NCBI RefSeq assembly: GCF_007746795.1
Contig: NZ_CP036343.1
Span: 5,307,357-5,371,356 of the forward strand
Origin: Gimesia algae
GTDB lineage: Bacteria > Planctomycetota > Planctomycetia > Planctomycetales > Planctomycetaceae
Length of the DNA: 64,000 bases
Direction: 5' to 3'
The notes beneath the pieces are model-generated. The model was not told where the DNA came from. It was given only the letters and a program-made list of their open reading frames with translations, and ran no database searches. Of the stretch, positions 27,214 to 37,026 are shown in pieces. A program made the translations under genes and the position numbers. Numbering within the stretch: the first letter of the stretch is position 1; every line of letters begins with the position of its first letter.

Positions 27214-27432
27214 ATGCGTAAGTTCCTATTGGCCAGCACGTTAATTGCAGTGTCCCTCACTCAGGCGGGATGTGTGGTTCCTATCTACTCATCTTCACGA
27301 GATGATCGTGCCCGTCAATTGATTTTCCAATCAGAAAGTATGCGGCACATTCCTAAAATCTGGGAACGAATCTGGGGCCTTGATATGCCGGATGTGGCCA
27401 CTCCCTACCGTACCCACGGTGGTGTCATTTAG
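27214..27432 (+). CDS. Small lipoprotein of planctomycete type
   Basis: A 72-residue protein from the ATG at 27214, which has GGAG at the right distance; the ATG at 27202 overlaps that site. The signal peptide ends in lipobox LTQAGC, so a lipid-anchored mature peptide of about 50 residues is expected. Its part SMRHIPKIWERIWGLDMPD and the end ATPYRTHGGVI look strongly constrained. I associate such sequences with planctomycetes, from memory only. Function unknown. Single-gene unit with its own terminator. Confidence 0.8.
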   Translation: MRKFLLASTLIAVSLTQAGCVVPIYSSSRDDRARQLIFQSESMRHIPKIWERIWGLDMPDVATPYRTHGGVI

Positions 27433-27514
27433 TAGTTGTAGCACAGGGACTATTGTGCAAGTCGTCTGACTGGATCAACTCCATTCAGGCTGGCAGTTGC
27501 ATAGATCATATTTG

Positions 27515-27550
27515 AAGCTGCCTGGAATTCGTTCCCGGCAGCTTTTCTTG
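27515..27550 (+). terminator. Terminator after the small lipoprotein gene
   Basis: Stem AAGCTGCC / GGCAGCTT (27515-27522 with 27537-27544) followed by TTCTTG. Confidence 0.8.
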
Positions 27551-27755
27551 CTATTAAGGCAATTCATTTCCATGCCGCCCTAACTGGTCCTCATCTTCAG
27601 GGAACGCTAAGATGTGAATCGGTGAATTTCCCGCTCCAACGTGACAGTGTATGGATTTGAGAACAGCCATTAGAGCCAGATGGCTGGCCTGGCACACTTC
27701 AAAGTTTAATTAAATAGAATGATCACGTAGCCTTTAGCTACATGGACCAGATTTG
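27551..27755. other. Intergenic region upstream of pyrD
   Basis: No gene. Two small hairpins: AGCCAT/ATGGCT near 27667-27687 and GTAGC/GCTAC at 27727-27741. The second lies just before the pyrD start and might affect initiation. No PyrR-type or other known attenuator recognised. Confidence 0.4.
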
Positions 27756-28694
27756 ATGAATGTCCCAACCCAAACCGATCCCTTAGCGGTTTCCCTGAAC
27801 CGCCTGCATCTCAAAAACCCCATTCTCGTCGCTTCGGGAACTTTTGGTTATGCAAAAGAAATGTCAGCTTTCCTGGATTTTTCCCGCCTGGGGGGAATTA
27901 TCCCCAAGACGATTACCACGGAACCGCGGATTGGTAACCCGCCTCCCCGGACTGTGGAAACCAGTGCCGGCCTGCTCAATTCCATTGGTCTGGACAATGA
28001 TGGTATCGATCTCTTTCTGGAGAAGCATCTAAACTATCTCTCCTCACTTGAAACAGCATTGATCGTAAATATTGCGGGTCGCAGTATTGATGAAATGGCC
28101 GTTATGGCCTCCCGGCTGGATCAATATTCAGATCAGATCGCCGCCCTCGAATTGAATATCTCCTGCCCCAATGTCAGTGGAGGTGTCGATTATGGTACCC
28201 AACCAGAGATGACTGAAAAAATGCTCAAGCAGGTAACTGACAGTTGCCAGTTACCCATCATCGCGAAGCTGACACCAAACGTCACCAGCGTTGTTGAGAT
28301 CGCACAGGCTGCTAACGCAGGGGGAGCAGATGCGGTCTCCCTGATCAATACCGTACAGGGAACAGCAATCGACTGGCGCCGTCGAAAACCCATATTGGGA
28401 GGCATTTTTGGAGGCCTCAGCGGCCCTGCGATAAAACCGGTCGCCTTACGAGTCGTCTGTCAGGTGGCCCGCGCTGTTGATATCCCCATTATTGGGGTAG
28501 GTGGCATCACTAACATCGATGATGTTATGGAATTCATTGTTGCTGGTGCTTCTGCAGTTCAAATTGGTACCGCTAACTTCTACAATCCAGGTCTCGCGTC
28601 ACAACTGGTTGACGAACTGGAAAAGATACTGGTCTCTGAAAAATGCTCACATATCAGTGAACTTGTTGGTTCACTGGAGTATCCAGAACGTTAA
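27756..28694 (+). CDS. pyrD: Dihydroorotate dehydrogenase, class 1B-like catalytic subunit
   Basis: Oxidises dihydroorotate to orotate in pyrimidine synthesis with [17 protein letters not shown], then [11 protein letters not shown] with the catalytic cysteine typical of class 1 enzymes, [10 protein letters not shown], and the phosphate-binding [10 protein letters not shown] and [12 protein letters not shown]. The length of 312 residues and the cysteine base point to cytosolic class 1B, which usually pairs with PyrK; no pyrK is visible here. The ATG at 27756 is preferred over the TTG one codon earlier. Confidence 0.93.
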   Translation: MNVPTQTDPLAVSLNRLHLKNPILVASGTFGYAKEMSAFLDFSRLGGIIPKTITTEPRIGNPPPRTVETSAGLLNSIGLDNDGIDLFLEKHLNYLSSLETALIVNIAGRSIDEMAVMASRLDQYSDQIAALELNISCPNVSGGVDYGTQPEMTEKMLKQVTDSCQLPIIAKLTPNVTSVVEIAQAANAGGADAVSLINTVQGTAIDWRRRKPILGGIFGGLSGPAIKPVALRVVCQVARAVDIPIIGVGGITNIDDVMEFIVAGASAVQIGTANFYNPGLASQLVDELEKILVSEKCSHISELVGSLEYPER

Positions 28695-28775
28695 CCTCAC
28701 TTACTTTTCCGGCTCGGTGACAGTGCCGCATATCCAGTTACTCTCAGTTTCAAAGACAATATAGAAAATCCTCTT

Positions 28776-29756
28776 ATGCGAGTGTTATCAGGAATCCAAC
28801 CAACGGGCCGCTTCCATTGGGGAAACTACTTTGGTGCGATCAAACAATACATTGATCTTCAGGAGAATGAACAGGCTTTCTACTTCATTGCCGACTTACA
28901 CGCTCTGACCACACTCCGAGATGCCAAACGTTTACGTCAAAACACTCTGGAAGCGGCCATCGATCTCCTGGCACTGGGACTGGATCCCCAGAAAGCCACT
29001 TTGTTTCGACAGTCAGACGTCCCTGAGATTACCGATCTCACATGGATCCTGATGACGATTACGCAGATGAGTCTTCTGGAAAAATGCCACGCCTACAAAG
29101 ATAAGAAAGAAAAAGGAATCGCCGCTGATGCAGGACTGTTTACTTACCCTGTCTTGATGGCTGCCGATATTTTGCTGTATGACAGTGATCTCGTTCCCGT
29201 CGGACAGGATCAGATTCAACATGTTGAAGTCACGCGCGACCTGGCGCAACGCTTCAATTCTCTGTTTGGCGAAACACTGATTCTGCCTGAATCGCGAGTT
29301 CTTGACTCTTCCGCCAAAGTACCAGGTATTGATGGCGAAAAGATGTCCAAGAGTTATAAAAACGTAATTGAAATATTCGAGGATCCGAAAAAACAGCGTA
29401 AGAAAGTCATGTCGATCAAAACCGACTCCGCTACTCTGGAAGATCCTAAGGATCCGGATACCTGCGCAGTCTATGCCCTCTATCGGCTGTTTGCTGATGA
29501 GCCTCAGCAGGCGGAACTGGCGCAGCGTTATCGCGCAGGAGGCATGGGGTATGGAGAAGCAAAACAGGCTGTACATGAAGCCGCCCTCGAATATTTTGGC
29601 CCGGCCAGAGAACGGAGAGCACAACTCGCTGCTGATTCTGACACCCTGAATGATATTCTGGCTGAAGGTGCCCGCAAGGCCAGAGAAAAAGGGAAACAAG
29701 TACTGGACCGGGTTCAGGCCGCCTGTGGTCTGGGATCAAAACATTTATCAAAATGA
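28776..29756 (+). CDS. trpS: Tryptophan--tRNA ligase
   Basis: Class Ic aminoacyl-tRNA synthetase charging tRNA-Trp. The HIGH-equivalent is in [17 protein letters not shown] at the N-terminus, KMSKS is exact ([10 protein letters not shown]), and [19 protein letters not shown] is family-specific. The 326-residue length is normal. It follows pyrD by 81 bp on the same strand. Confidence 0.97.
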   Translation: MRVLSGIQPTGRFHWGNYFGAIKQYIDLQENEQAFYFIADLHALTTLRDAKRLRQNTLEAAIDLLALGLDPQKATLFRQSDVPEITDLTWILMTITQMSLLEKCHAYKDKKEKGIAADAGLFTYPVLMAADILLYDSDLVPVGQDQIQHVEVTRDLAQRFNSLFGETLILPESRVLDSSAKVPGIDGEKMSKSYKNVIEIFEDPKKQRKKVMSIKTDSATLEDPKDPDTCAVYALYRLFADEPQQAELAQRYRAGGMGYGEAKQAVHEAALEYFGPARERRAQLAADSDTLNDILAEGARKAREKGKQVLDRVQAACGLGSKHLSK

Positions 29757-29766
29757 AACTGACTGA

Positions 29767-30393
29767 ATGATGGATCAGCCTGCAGTATCCCAGCCCGAGC
29801 CAACCAGTGCAAGGTCCGGATTTATACAATGGTTCTGTATCGGACTGGTCTTGGTAACGGCTCTCTCAATCCTCGCGGTTCATCTGCCAGAACGCCTGAA
29901 ATTATTGCTCGTCTTTTCCGTTGTTTACGGATTGATCACCGGTGCAGTCCTGACGACTCTGGCGTTCAAACTGGGAGTCTCCGTAAAACGGTCCCTGCTC
30001 GTCGCGATTCTCTGCCTGACTGTCTTCGGACAATCACTGGTCCTCTACCTGTCCCATCAGCGCTATAAAGAAGCGATACTGCAGCAATTCAAAATGGACA
30101 AGACATCGTTGATGCTGGAATACACGCTGACGAAAGTCGAACCGTCCTCTGATCCCGAATCCCGCAAGCAATATGATCTGCTCCTCGCGCAGATTCAGGA
30201 GGCCAAGCAGGAACGACAAGACAAAGAACAACAATTACCGTTAATTTCATCTTATATGCAGCATCGCATCTCCCCAATTGCACGCCTGGAAACACCCTGG
30301 CCTCAACTGTTCTGGTTGCTTGAACTCGTACTCTGCTGCCTGGCAGCAGTCTGGGCCAGTCTCCAGGTATCACGCCCGGATTCTCCCGCTTGA
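29767..30393 (+). CDS. Four-helix membrane protein, unknown
   Basis: 208 residues starting 10 bp after trpS, so probably co-transcribed. Hydrophobic helices at about 19-40, 46-70, 77-100 and 180-202. Between helices 3 and 4 lies a charged, Gln/Glu/Lys-rich stretch of about 65 residues likely to form a coiled coil. No family recognised. Confidence 0.65.
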   Translation: MMDQPAVSQPEPTSARSGFIQWFCIGLVLVTALSILAVHLPERLKLLLVFSVVYGLITGAVLTTLAFKLGVSVKRSLLVAILCLTVFGQSLVLYLSHQRYKEAILQQFKMDKTSLMLEYTLTKVEPSSDPESRKQYDLLLAQIQEAKQERQDKEQQLPLISSYMQHRISPIARLETPWPQLFWLLELVLCCLAAVWASLQVSRPDSPA

Positions 30394-30515
30394 TCTGCCG
30401 AAGCTCCCCTGCTGAATGAGAGTTGAATCGGGCTGACACACCTGATAGTTTGGTACTCTGAGAGACGGCTTTCTCTACTTCTGCTTTCCCACTTTCCGGA
30501 AAAGGGTCTGGCTGA

Positions 30516-33416
30516 ATGCACTGTCCTGCTTTGAGAATATCTTTAACGCTGATACTTCTGATTTTTTTAATGGGGGGAACCGCCAGCGCCAACGACTGGC
30601 CGATGTGGCGTCTGGATCCAGCCCGCTCTGCACACATAGAACAGACACTTCCCGAGTCGCTTCAGTTGCAATGGGTACATCGACTCCCACAACTGCAACC
30701 GGCATTTAAGAATGAACGCCTGCAGTTTGACGCTGGTTATGAACCAGTTGTCAAAAATGGTATTTTGTTTTATGGCTCTTCCCAGAACGACAGTGTGACC
30801 GCCCTGGACCTTAAAACAGGTAAACAACTCTGGAAGTATATGACGGATGGACCGGTTCGCTTTGCCCCGGTCGCCTGGAAGGACTCTGTCTATTTTGGTT
30901 CCGATGATGGTTGTCTCTATGCAGTCGCCGCTCAGACCGGAAATCTACTCTGGAAGTTTCGAGCAGTGCCCTCCACACGTCTGATTCTGGGTAATCGCCG
31001 CCTGATTTCTGTCTGGCCCGTACGGGGAGGCCCCGTCATTGAAAATGACACGGTCTATTTTGCAGCAGGAGTCTGGCCTTTCGAGGGAGTTTTTGTTTAT
31101 GCTCTCGACACGGCAACGGGCAAAGTCAAATGGGTGAATGACCGCCTCGGGTTCCTGTATGGACAGCACCCCCATGCAGCAGAAGCCTTGGGAGGCGTGA
31201 CTCCACAAGGCTATTTAGTCATCTCGGACAACGAGTTGATTGTTCCCTGTGGCACCGCTTTCCCGGCCCGCCTGAATAAACAGACGGGAAAACTGATTGA
31301 GTTTGAACTCCCCAAACCGGGCCGTACTCCAGGAGGCTGGTTTACAGCAGCCGGCAAGGCAGCAAGACGAGGGGAAACGGAAGTCGCCCCCACCACTCTG
31401 CAATTCGATCGCGATGTGAATTCAGCCCGTCATGAAAATGGTCAGAATTACGGCCCTGATGGAAAACGCGGGCTTCGACAACAGATTCGGCTTGGTGACC
31501 AAAGTCTTAAATACCAAACCCCTATCCCGAAGGTTGACGGGACCATCCATTCTTTGCTCGTTGCTTCGGATTATCTGATCGCAGTCACTCTCGAAGGCAG
31601 CATTTATTGTCTGGGGCCAAATAAAACGACACCCATCACTTATGAATCTCCCTTACTGAAAGAGGAAACGGTACGATCCGGGCAGCCTCAGAATGCTCAG
31701 TTACCGGCAATATTTTCTGACCAGCTTCAGGCGGGCGGTTATGTTTTTCTGGCAGGTATCCCAGATGCAAAACTACTAAACACATTACTGGCTAAGCCGC
31801 AGCTGCAAATGATTTATCTTCAGAATCATACAGGACAGATCAAATCCTTGCGTCAATTATATCACGATCGGGGATACCCCAGTTCAAAACTGGCGTTTCT
31901 CTCTGATCCTCTGAATGAAGTGGAACTCCCCGCTTACTTTGCACAAACGATTATCACAGCAGAACCCATTCATTCCGGAATGAATACCTACTCAGAACTG
32001 ATTTCCCTGCTATACCCGTCACTCAGACCCTATGGCGGCAGATTACTCGTGAAATGCTCAGAAGCGGATCATCAAAAACTGGCTGTCGAGTTTAAGACTC
32101 TCTCTCAGGTCAAAATTTCACGCGTTGACGGTTATTCGGTGTTTGAAAAATCAGGTGCCATCCCCGGATCATCCAACTATACCGGGGGCTGGTCCAGCCC
32201 GGATGAACTTGTGAAAGCCCCCGTGGGAGTGCTCTGGTATGACGACAGCGTGGGAAATTTTAAACGGGCACCTCAACCGCTGTTTGTAGACGGGGTCATG
32301 ATTTCACATTCAAAATTCTGGCAGGGTTACCCCGCCGGAATTCGTCCTCCTTACAAATTACTCGACCCCCAATTTGCCGATGTCTACACCGGAAGAAAAC
32401 TGGATGCCACACAGGCTGAAATGCTGACCACAGAATTACCAACGCTGGATCAAACCGAAAAACAACCCAGTCAGTATCGCCCCCCCTATCAAAAAAATGA
32501 CTGGAGCCCAGCCCCTCCCGTTATTGGCGAACGCACCAACCCACTCACTGGCAAAACAGAACCACGCGCCTTCCCTAAGAGCTATGGGTGTGATGGTGGG
32601 GTCGACTACAACTACCTTTACACGATGCGTTCCGGAACAGCGGCGTTTTACGATAAGAGAGTCGAAAGCGGAACAATTCATATCAGCGGGCCCCGTTCAG
32701 GCTGCACAAACAGCATTGTACCTGCCAATGGGTTACTCAATGTACCCTATTATTTTCAGGGGTGTACCTGCAGCTATCCCCTGCCAGTCGGACTCTCCAT
32801 GATTTCAATGCCCGAAACACACGAGCAATGGATGGTCTGGGGAAAAAGTGATGTGCAACAGGTTCAACGTGTCGGTTTGAATTTCGGTGCTCCCGGCGAT
32901 CGTATGACCGATAAAGGCACACTCTGGCTGGATACTCCCAGTGTAGGTGGTCCTTCTCCGAAACTTGATCTGCAAATCATCCCGAAGTCAGTGGAATCTT
33001 TCTACCAACATTCTCTCTGGATCGAAGGAGGCCGCGGCTGGCCATGGGTGGGTGCATCCGGAATCACTGGCGTCCGAGAGATCAGATTGAATCAAATGAA
33101 AGCGGGAAACTATACAATGCGGCTCTATTTCAGAGAGCCTGAGTTTTCCAGCCCCGGGCAGCGGGTCTTCGACATCTCGCTCAATGGAAAGCCCCTCATC
33201 AGCCAGCTCGATATTTATCAGGAGACTCAATCCAACCAGAAGATCCTGGTGCGCGAGTTTTCACAAATCCACCTGGATAATCAATTGAACCTGACCTTAA
33301 CCGCTCAGACGGGAGAGCCATTGCTTTGTGGCCTGGAACTGATTGAGCAGAGCCTGCCTGTCGATATTCTTGTAGAACTACCTTCTCAAAAACAGGAACT
33401 GCTCACAAAACCCTGA
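30516..33416 (+). CDS. Large secreted PQQ-type propeller with methyltransferase-like insert and malectin-like end
   Basis: 966 residues with a signal peptide (about 6-25). Residues 26-380 are PQQ-type repeats (GKQLWKYMTDGP, GNLLWKFRA, GKVKWVND). Residues about 405-545 read like a class I methyltransferase fold: GGYVFLAGIPDAKLLNTLL in place of motif I, IYLQNHTGQIKSLRQLY for strand 2, LSDPLNEVELPAYFAQTII for the acidic strand, and LRPYGGRLLVK. The glycine-rich SAM loop is lost. After more propeller sequence, about 820-955 resembles malectin (TMRLYFREPE, RVFDISLNGKPL). Possibly a carbohydrate-binding or envelope enzyme-like protein. Confidence 0.85.
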   Translation: MHCPALRISLTLILLIFLMGGTASANDWPMWRLDPARSAHIEQTLPESLQLQWVHRLPQLQPAFKNERLQFDAGYEPVVKNGILFYGSSQNDSVTALDLKTGKQLWKYMTDGPVRFAPVAWKDSVYFGSDDGCLYAVAAQTGNLLWKFRAVPSTRLILGNRRLISVWPVRGGPVIENDTVYFAAGVWPFEGVFVYALDTATGKVKWVNDRLGFLYGQHPHAAEALGGVTPQGYLVISDNELIVPCGTAFPARLNKQTGKLIEFELPKPGRTPGGWFTAAGKAARRGETEVAPTTLQFDRDVNSARHENGQNYGPDGKRGLRQQIRLGDQSLKYQTPIPKVDGTIHSLLVASDYLIAVTLEGSIYCLGPNKTTPITYESPLLKEETVRSGQPQNAQLPAIFSDQLQAGGYVFLAGIPDAKLLNTLLAKPQLQMIYLQNHTGQIKSLRQLYHDRGYPSSKLAFLSDPLNEVELPAYFAQTIITAEPIHSGMNTYSELISLLYPSLRPYGGRLLVKCSEADHQKLAVEFKTLSQVKISRVDGYSVFEKSGAIPGSSNYTGGWSSPDELVKAPVGVLWYDDSVGNFKRAPQPLFVDGVMISHSKFWQGYPAGIRPPYKLLDPQFADVYTGRKLDATQAEMLTTELPTLDQTEKQPSQYRPPYQKNDWSPAPPVIGERTNPLTGKTEPRAFPKSYGCDGGVDYNYLYTMRSGTAAFYDKRVESGTIHISGPRSGCTNSIVPANGLLNVPYYFQGCTCSYPLPVGLSMISMPETHEQWMVWGKSDVQQVQRVGLNFGAPGDRMTDKGTLWLDTPSVGGPSPKLDLQIIPKSVESFYQHSLWIEGGRGWPWVGASGITGVREIRLNQMKAGNYTMRLYFREPEFSSPGQRVFDISLNGKPLISQLDIYQETQSNQKILVREFSQIHLDNQLNLTLTAQTGEPLLCGLELIEQSLPVDILVELPSQKQELLTKP

Positions 33417-33432
33417 TGTGAACTCCCTGCAG

Positions 33433-34941
33433 TTAAAAATCACGGAACGGGCCCCGTGGTTCAGCATCGGCCATCTGTTTTTTCCAGTTTGCAAAATGGA
33501 CCTTCATTTCTTTCAATTTTTCAGGATGCGTAGGGGAGAGATCATGTTTCTCACCGATATCCTGTGACAGGTCAAACAGACCATTCCCCTTTTCCGACTC
33601 GACCCACTTCCAGTGCCCGACCCGCGCGGCTTTGTCCGCGCGGCGTTGCCAGTACATTTCGTTGCGGGGAGAGACTGTCTTACCCATCAGAACAGGCAGC
33701 ATATCGTAGCCATCAATCACGGTGTCTTCAGGCAAGGGAATCCCGGCTTCTTTGAGGAATGTCGGTACCAGTTCCAGAGATGTCAGCAGTTCATCATTTA
33801 CTGTTCCCGGTTTAATTTTTGCCGGGTAGCGCACCAGACAGGGGACGCGAATCCCCCCTTCGAACATCATCCCCTTTTTTCCTTTGAGAGGACTGTTATC
33901 AGCCCCACCGCCGCCCCCGTTGTCAGAAAAGAAGACTACGATGGTATTGTCGGCGATTTGATATTTATCCAGCAGTTCCAGTACTTCGCCAATCGCCTCG
34001 TCCATGCAAGTGATGGAGGCCACATACTCCAGTCGTCTTTTGCTGGCAGAGAGTCCCTGATTAATGACAGGACCATTTGGACTTTCCCTGAATTCATAGC
34101 GTCCCGTTTTCTTTTTCGTCACCAGGGTATCCTTCAAGTGCGGATACATTTTCTTGTATTTTTCCGGAGCCTGGGCACCGCCACGAATTCGAGGATCAAG
34201 ACTGGATGCACTGTGGGGTGCATTGAAGGGCAAATAAAGAAAAAAAGGTTTCTGATGATTCTCCTTGATAAAACGAACCGCTTCCCGCTGAAACAGATAC
34301 GTGCAATAAGTGCCTTTGTCTTCCTCTGTGGGTTGATTGTTGCGATACATGGAAGGCACTCCATACCGCTCGTGAGTGAAGTAATCGATGCCGGTATTTG
34401 TGAAGCCATAAAAATCGTCAAAGCCTCGGGCGAGAGGCAGGAAACGCTTGTGTATTCCCAGATCCCATTTCCCATAGATGGCACTGACATATCCTGCCGG
34501 CTTCAGCAACGCCGGCAGCAACTTTTCGCGTACATCCATTCCGCCGATCCGCTCGAAGGTCACTTCATAATCCGCAGACTTGTACTTGTGACCATAGTCT
34601 GGTGCTTCATTGCGAATCATATCATAGATCCCGTTTCGCTGCGGATAGCGACCAGTCAACAGGCTGGCCCGACTCGGAGTGCACGCGGGCCAGGTCACGT
34701 AGAAACTGGTCAACTTTGCTCCTTCTTTTGCCAGACGATCCAGATGGGGAGTAATCATATTCTCGCTGCCAAAGCTGCCCAGATCATGATATCCCTGATC
34801 GTCACTGACAATCATAATAATATTGGGAGGCGTTTTTTCGGCTGCATTAACACTGATTGTCGACGACAGACAAACCAGCAAAGCCAGACTGATGATACGA
34901 TAAATCAAACGATGGTTGTGCTGGATCAGATTCGGACGCAT
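33433..34941 (-). CDS. Secreted sulfatase
   Basis: Second type I sulfatase, 502 residues. A signal peptide (about 11-34) is followed by metal-binding SDDQG, the formylglycine motif CTPSR within WPACTPSRASLLTGRYP, GKWDLG, and SDNGGGGG for the remaining metal ligands. It differs from the 1558-3114 sulfatase in most of the sequence, so it is not a recent duplicate. GGAAGAACAG upstream supports the ATG. Converges with the large PQQ-type gene with 16 bp between stops. Confidence 0.93.
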   Translation of the reverse strand: MRPNLIQHNHRLIYRIISLALLVCLSSTISVNAAEKTPPNIIMIVSDDQGYHDLGSFGSENMITPHLDRLAKEGAKLTSFYVTWPACTPSRASLLTGRYPQRNGIYDMIRNEAPDYGHKYKSADYEVTFERIGGMDVREKLLPALLKPAGYVSAIYGKWDLGIHKRFLPLARGFDDFYGFTNTGIDYFTHERYGVPSMYRNNQPTEEDKGTYCTYLFQREAVRFIKENHQKPFFLYLPFNAPHSASSLDPRIRGGAQAPEKYKKMYPHLKDTLVTKKKTGRYEFRESPNGPVINQGLSASKRRLEYVASITCMDEAIGEVLELLDKYQIADNTIVVFFSDNGGGGGADNSPLKGKKGMMFEGGIRVPCLVRYPAKIKPGTVNDELLTSLELVPTFLKEAGIPLPEDTVIDGYDMLPVLMGKTVSPRNEMYWQRRADKAARVGHWKWVESEKGNGLFDLSQDIGEKHDLSPTHPEKLKEMKVHFANWKKQMADAEPRGPFRDF

Positions 34942-35053
34942 GGCTGTTCTTCCGGATTATTTCAACAAAGGATACTTTCGGTACAACTGATGGTTTATTT
35001 AGAATAACAGATGCCTTCAAGAAAATACAAACCACTGCTCTGGAAACGATACC

Positions 35054-36004
35054 ATGAATTTACGTTTGTCTCACAGCCTGCTCTTCGTTCTCTACCTGAT
35101 GGTGTCAGCGATTCAGCCTCTTTCAGCCACGGAGCGAAGTCGCTTCATACCGAAGGGTTTTCAACTCTACTATGGCAGCGATCCGAAGGTGTTAGTCCAG
35201 CTGCAGCAGCGTATCCAGCCGGGACAGGTGATTGTGATAGAACTTCGCGGACTGTCTACAGAACAGATTCAAAAGCTGGCTGCTCGAGCGCATCAGTTGA
35301 AAGCAAAAGTGATCGCGTATCTCAGTGTGGGAGAACTGGGTCAGATTGAACAGCAGAATTTCCAACAGTATTTAAAGCAACATGCTCCTCAGACTTCTCT
35401 GACAGATCTCACGCTCAGCAAAAACGAAACATTCCAATCATGGCATATGGATGTCGGTCAACCAGCCTGGCGTAATTTTCTGATTCAGCGAATCAAGCAG
35501 ATTTATCAACAGCCAGTCGATGGTCTATTTCTGGATACCATCGATTCGGTTGATTTATATATCTCAAACAAAGCCTGGCCAGTTCCACGTAGAGCACAAA
35601 GTGTGAAAGCAATGGTTTCCCTGATCCGGGAGATCAAATCGGTATCACCAGAAAAATTCGTCCTGCAAAATCGAGGGTTGAATCTGATCGGTAAGTCCGT
35701 CTTTGCAGGTGATGCCACTGGTGTCTTTGTTCCGGGGCTGAATCTGCAACAGGCACATCCTCATAACCCGGATGGATTACTCTGGGAATCTGCTTACATC
35801 CATACCGGTGACTGGATCGAATCAAAAGAACGCGAGATGATTCATATCCAGAAGCAGGGGTTCACAACAATATTCACGCTTGGCTATACAGACACGAAAG
35901 CTAATCGCAAACAGTTCTTTCAGAAAAGCCGCACTGCGGGTTTCATTCCTGCCTGGGGGAGTTCTACAACCCGATTACACCTGGAGCCGACCGAATCTAA
36001 CTGA
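35054..36004 (+). CDS. Secreted GH114-like (alpha-1,4-polygalactosaminidase fold) protein
   Basis: 316 residues with a signal peptide (about 7-25) and a TIM-barrel protein resembling GH114/PelA-hydrolase-like domains. VIAYLSVGELGQI is the strand containing the conserved glutamate. PVDGLFLDTIDSVD holds the likely catalytic acids, and FVLQNRGLNL and LWESAYIH are later conserved strands. Family members cleave galactosaminogalactan-type or PelA-related polymers; the substrate here is unknown. Divergent from the second sulfatase, with 112 bp between. Confidence 0.75.
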   Translation: MNLRLSHSLLFVLYLMVSAIQPLSATERSRFIPKGFQLYYGSDPKVLVQLQQRIQPGQVIVIELRGLSTEQIQKLAARAHQLKAKVIAYLSVGELGQIEQQNFQQYLKQHAPQTSLTDLTLSKNETFQSWHMDVGQPAWRNFLIQRIKQIYQQPVDGLFLDTIDSVDLYISNKAWPVPRRAQSVKAMVSLIREIKSVSPEKFVLQNRGLNLIGKSVFAGDATGVFVPGLNLQQAHPHNPDGLLWESAYIHTGDWIESKEREMIHIQKQGFTTIFTLGYTDTKANRKQFFQKSRTAGFIPAWGSSTTRLHLEPTESN

Positions 36005-36010
36005 CTTCAG

Positions 36011-36802
36011 TCAGATCATGAAATCGGTTTCACGTCCCAGAATTCGATCGACCAGATCTTGTGGAAGTTCAATCGAGGGCGCCTGCTTACCGGCAATATC
36101 GGTCGGATTGATTCCACAGTACTGTGACCAGGGGCCCAGATGTCGCCAGCGACCTGCTCGATTCGGTTCACTCTCCATCACGGGAGTGGTGCAGCGGTTA
36201 CAGCCAATCGTGGGGTACCCCTGCTGATGTAAAGAATTTGTGATGACCTGTTTCTCATTGAGATACGCCTGAAACTCTTCCTTGGAAAGACTTGCCAGGA
36301 TATTGACGCGTAGACAGTTCATCGCAGGATCAATGGCCAGGATCGGCACGTTAGTACGCTGCCCCCCATCAGCACGACGCAGGCTTCCAATGAGCGCATC
36401 GTACTGTTCTGCGACCTGAATCAATGGCTGAGTTTTACGTAAATCACAGCACTGCTCCTGCCCTTCGACTGAAAGATAGAGGATACCCAGTTCCTCGGTC
36501 TGTTCCTGCATTGTTTTCGCCGGTTCGAGCGTGACGATATTAACACCATACTCTTGAATCAGGCGATCTCTGGTATCGAGGGTTTCCTGAAACAGAACTC
36601 CGGTATCGACAAACAGAATGGGTATGTCAGCCTTCAGCTCGCTCAGCATATGAGCCACGACACAACCCGCACGCTGCATCGACGATAATGCCGCGAGTCG
36701 TGTGCCAAACATCTCCTGTGCCCAGTGAATCAGCTCAAGGGGAGTCCGTTCTTCAAACGACTCATTCAGATCTGTTAAATCGGCCTGTGTCAAACGTGCC
36801 AT
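36011..36802 (-). CDS. cysH: Phosphoadenylyl/adenylyl-sulfate reductase (4Fe-4S APS-reductase type)
   Basis: Reduces activated sulfate to sulfite, feeding the sulfite reductase at 18220. An N-type ATP-pyrophosphatase fold ([24 protein letters not shown]). CC at 118-119 and CNRC at 201-204 are the four ligands of the 4Fe-4S cluster that marks APS-using enzymes; PAPS-using enzymes lack them. The catalytic tail cysteine is C229 in YCGIN, where the usual sequence is ECGLH or similar. About 34 residues follow it. No sulfurylase or APS kinase gene is nearby. The unusual tail leaves some doubt about the exact reaction. Confidence 0.88.
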   Translation of the reverse strand: MARLTQADLTDLNESFEERTPLELIHWAQEMFGTRLAALSSMQRAGCVVAHMLSELKADIPILFVDTGVLFQETLDTRDRLIQEYGVNIVTLEPAKTMQEQTEELGILYLSVEGQEQCCDLRKTQPLIQVAEQYDALIGSLRRADGGQRTNVPILAIDPAMNCLRVNILASLSKEEFQAYLNEKQVITNSLHQQGYPTIGCNRCTTPVMESEPNRAGRWRHLGPWSQYCGINPTDIAGKQAPSIELPQDLVDRILGRETDFMI

Positions 36803-36890
36803 TCAAGTATTCCTGCTGCTGTTTTCTCTCGATAGATCGAAAACAGCAGATCATCGAAGTTCCTGCAAAATCCTGTCAATATAGTACGGA

Positions 36891-36906
36891 ATCACAATAT
36901 CGTGAT
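36891..36906. promoter_or_regulatory. Small palindrome upstream of cysH
   Basis: ATCAC and GTGAT separated by 6 bp. On the minus strand, TTGACA follows closely (about 36874-36879) without a convincing -10. It could be an operator of the cysH promoter. Confidence 0.25.
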
Positions 36907-37026
36907 ATTTTCAGGAATTGTAGCGAACCATCAGGAATACCTCAATGCGCGCATGAACGGGTTCTGAACCAATCAGAGTGAATTTCCCCTGTAATTATGG
37001 AGGAAAGTTCCACGACAGTTAGATTT

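Noticed and set aside
33613-35007. 464-codon open frame on the plus strand
   Set aside because: Antisense to the second sulfatase, whose signal peptide, CTPSR and metal motifs are all intact; the frame has no domain pattern.
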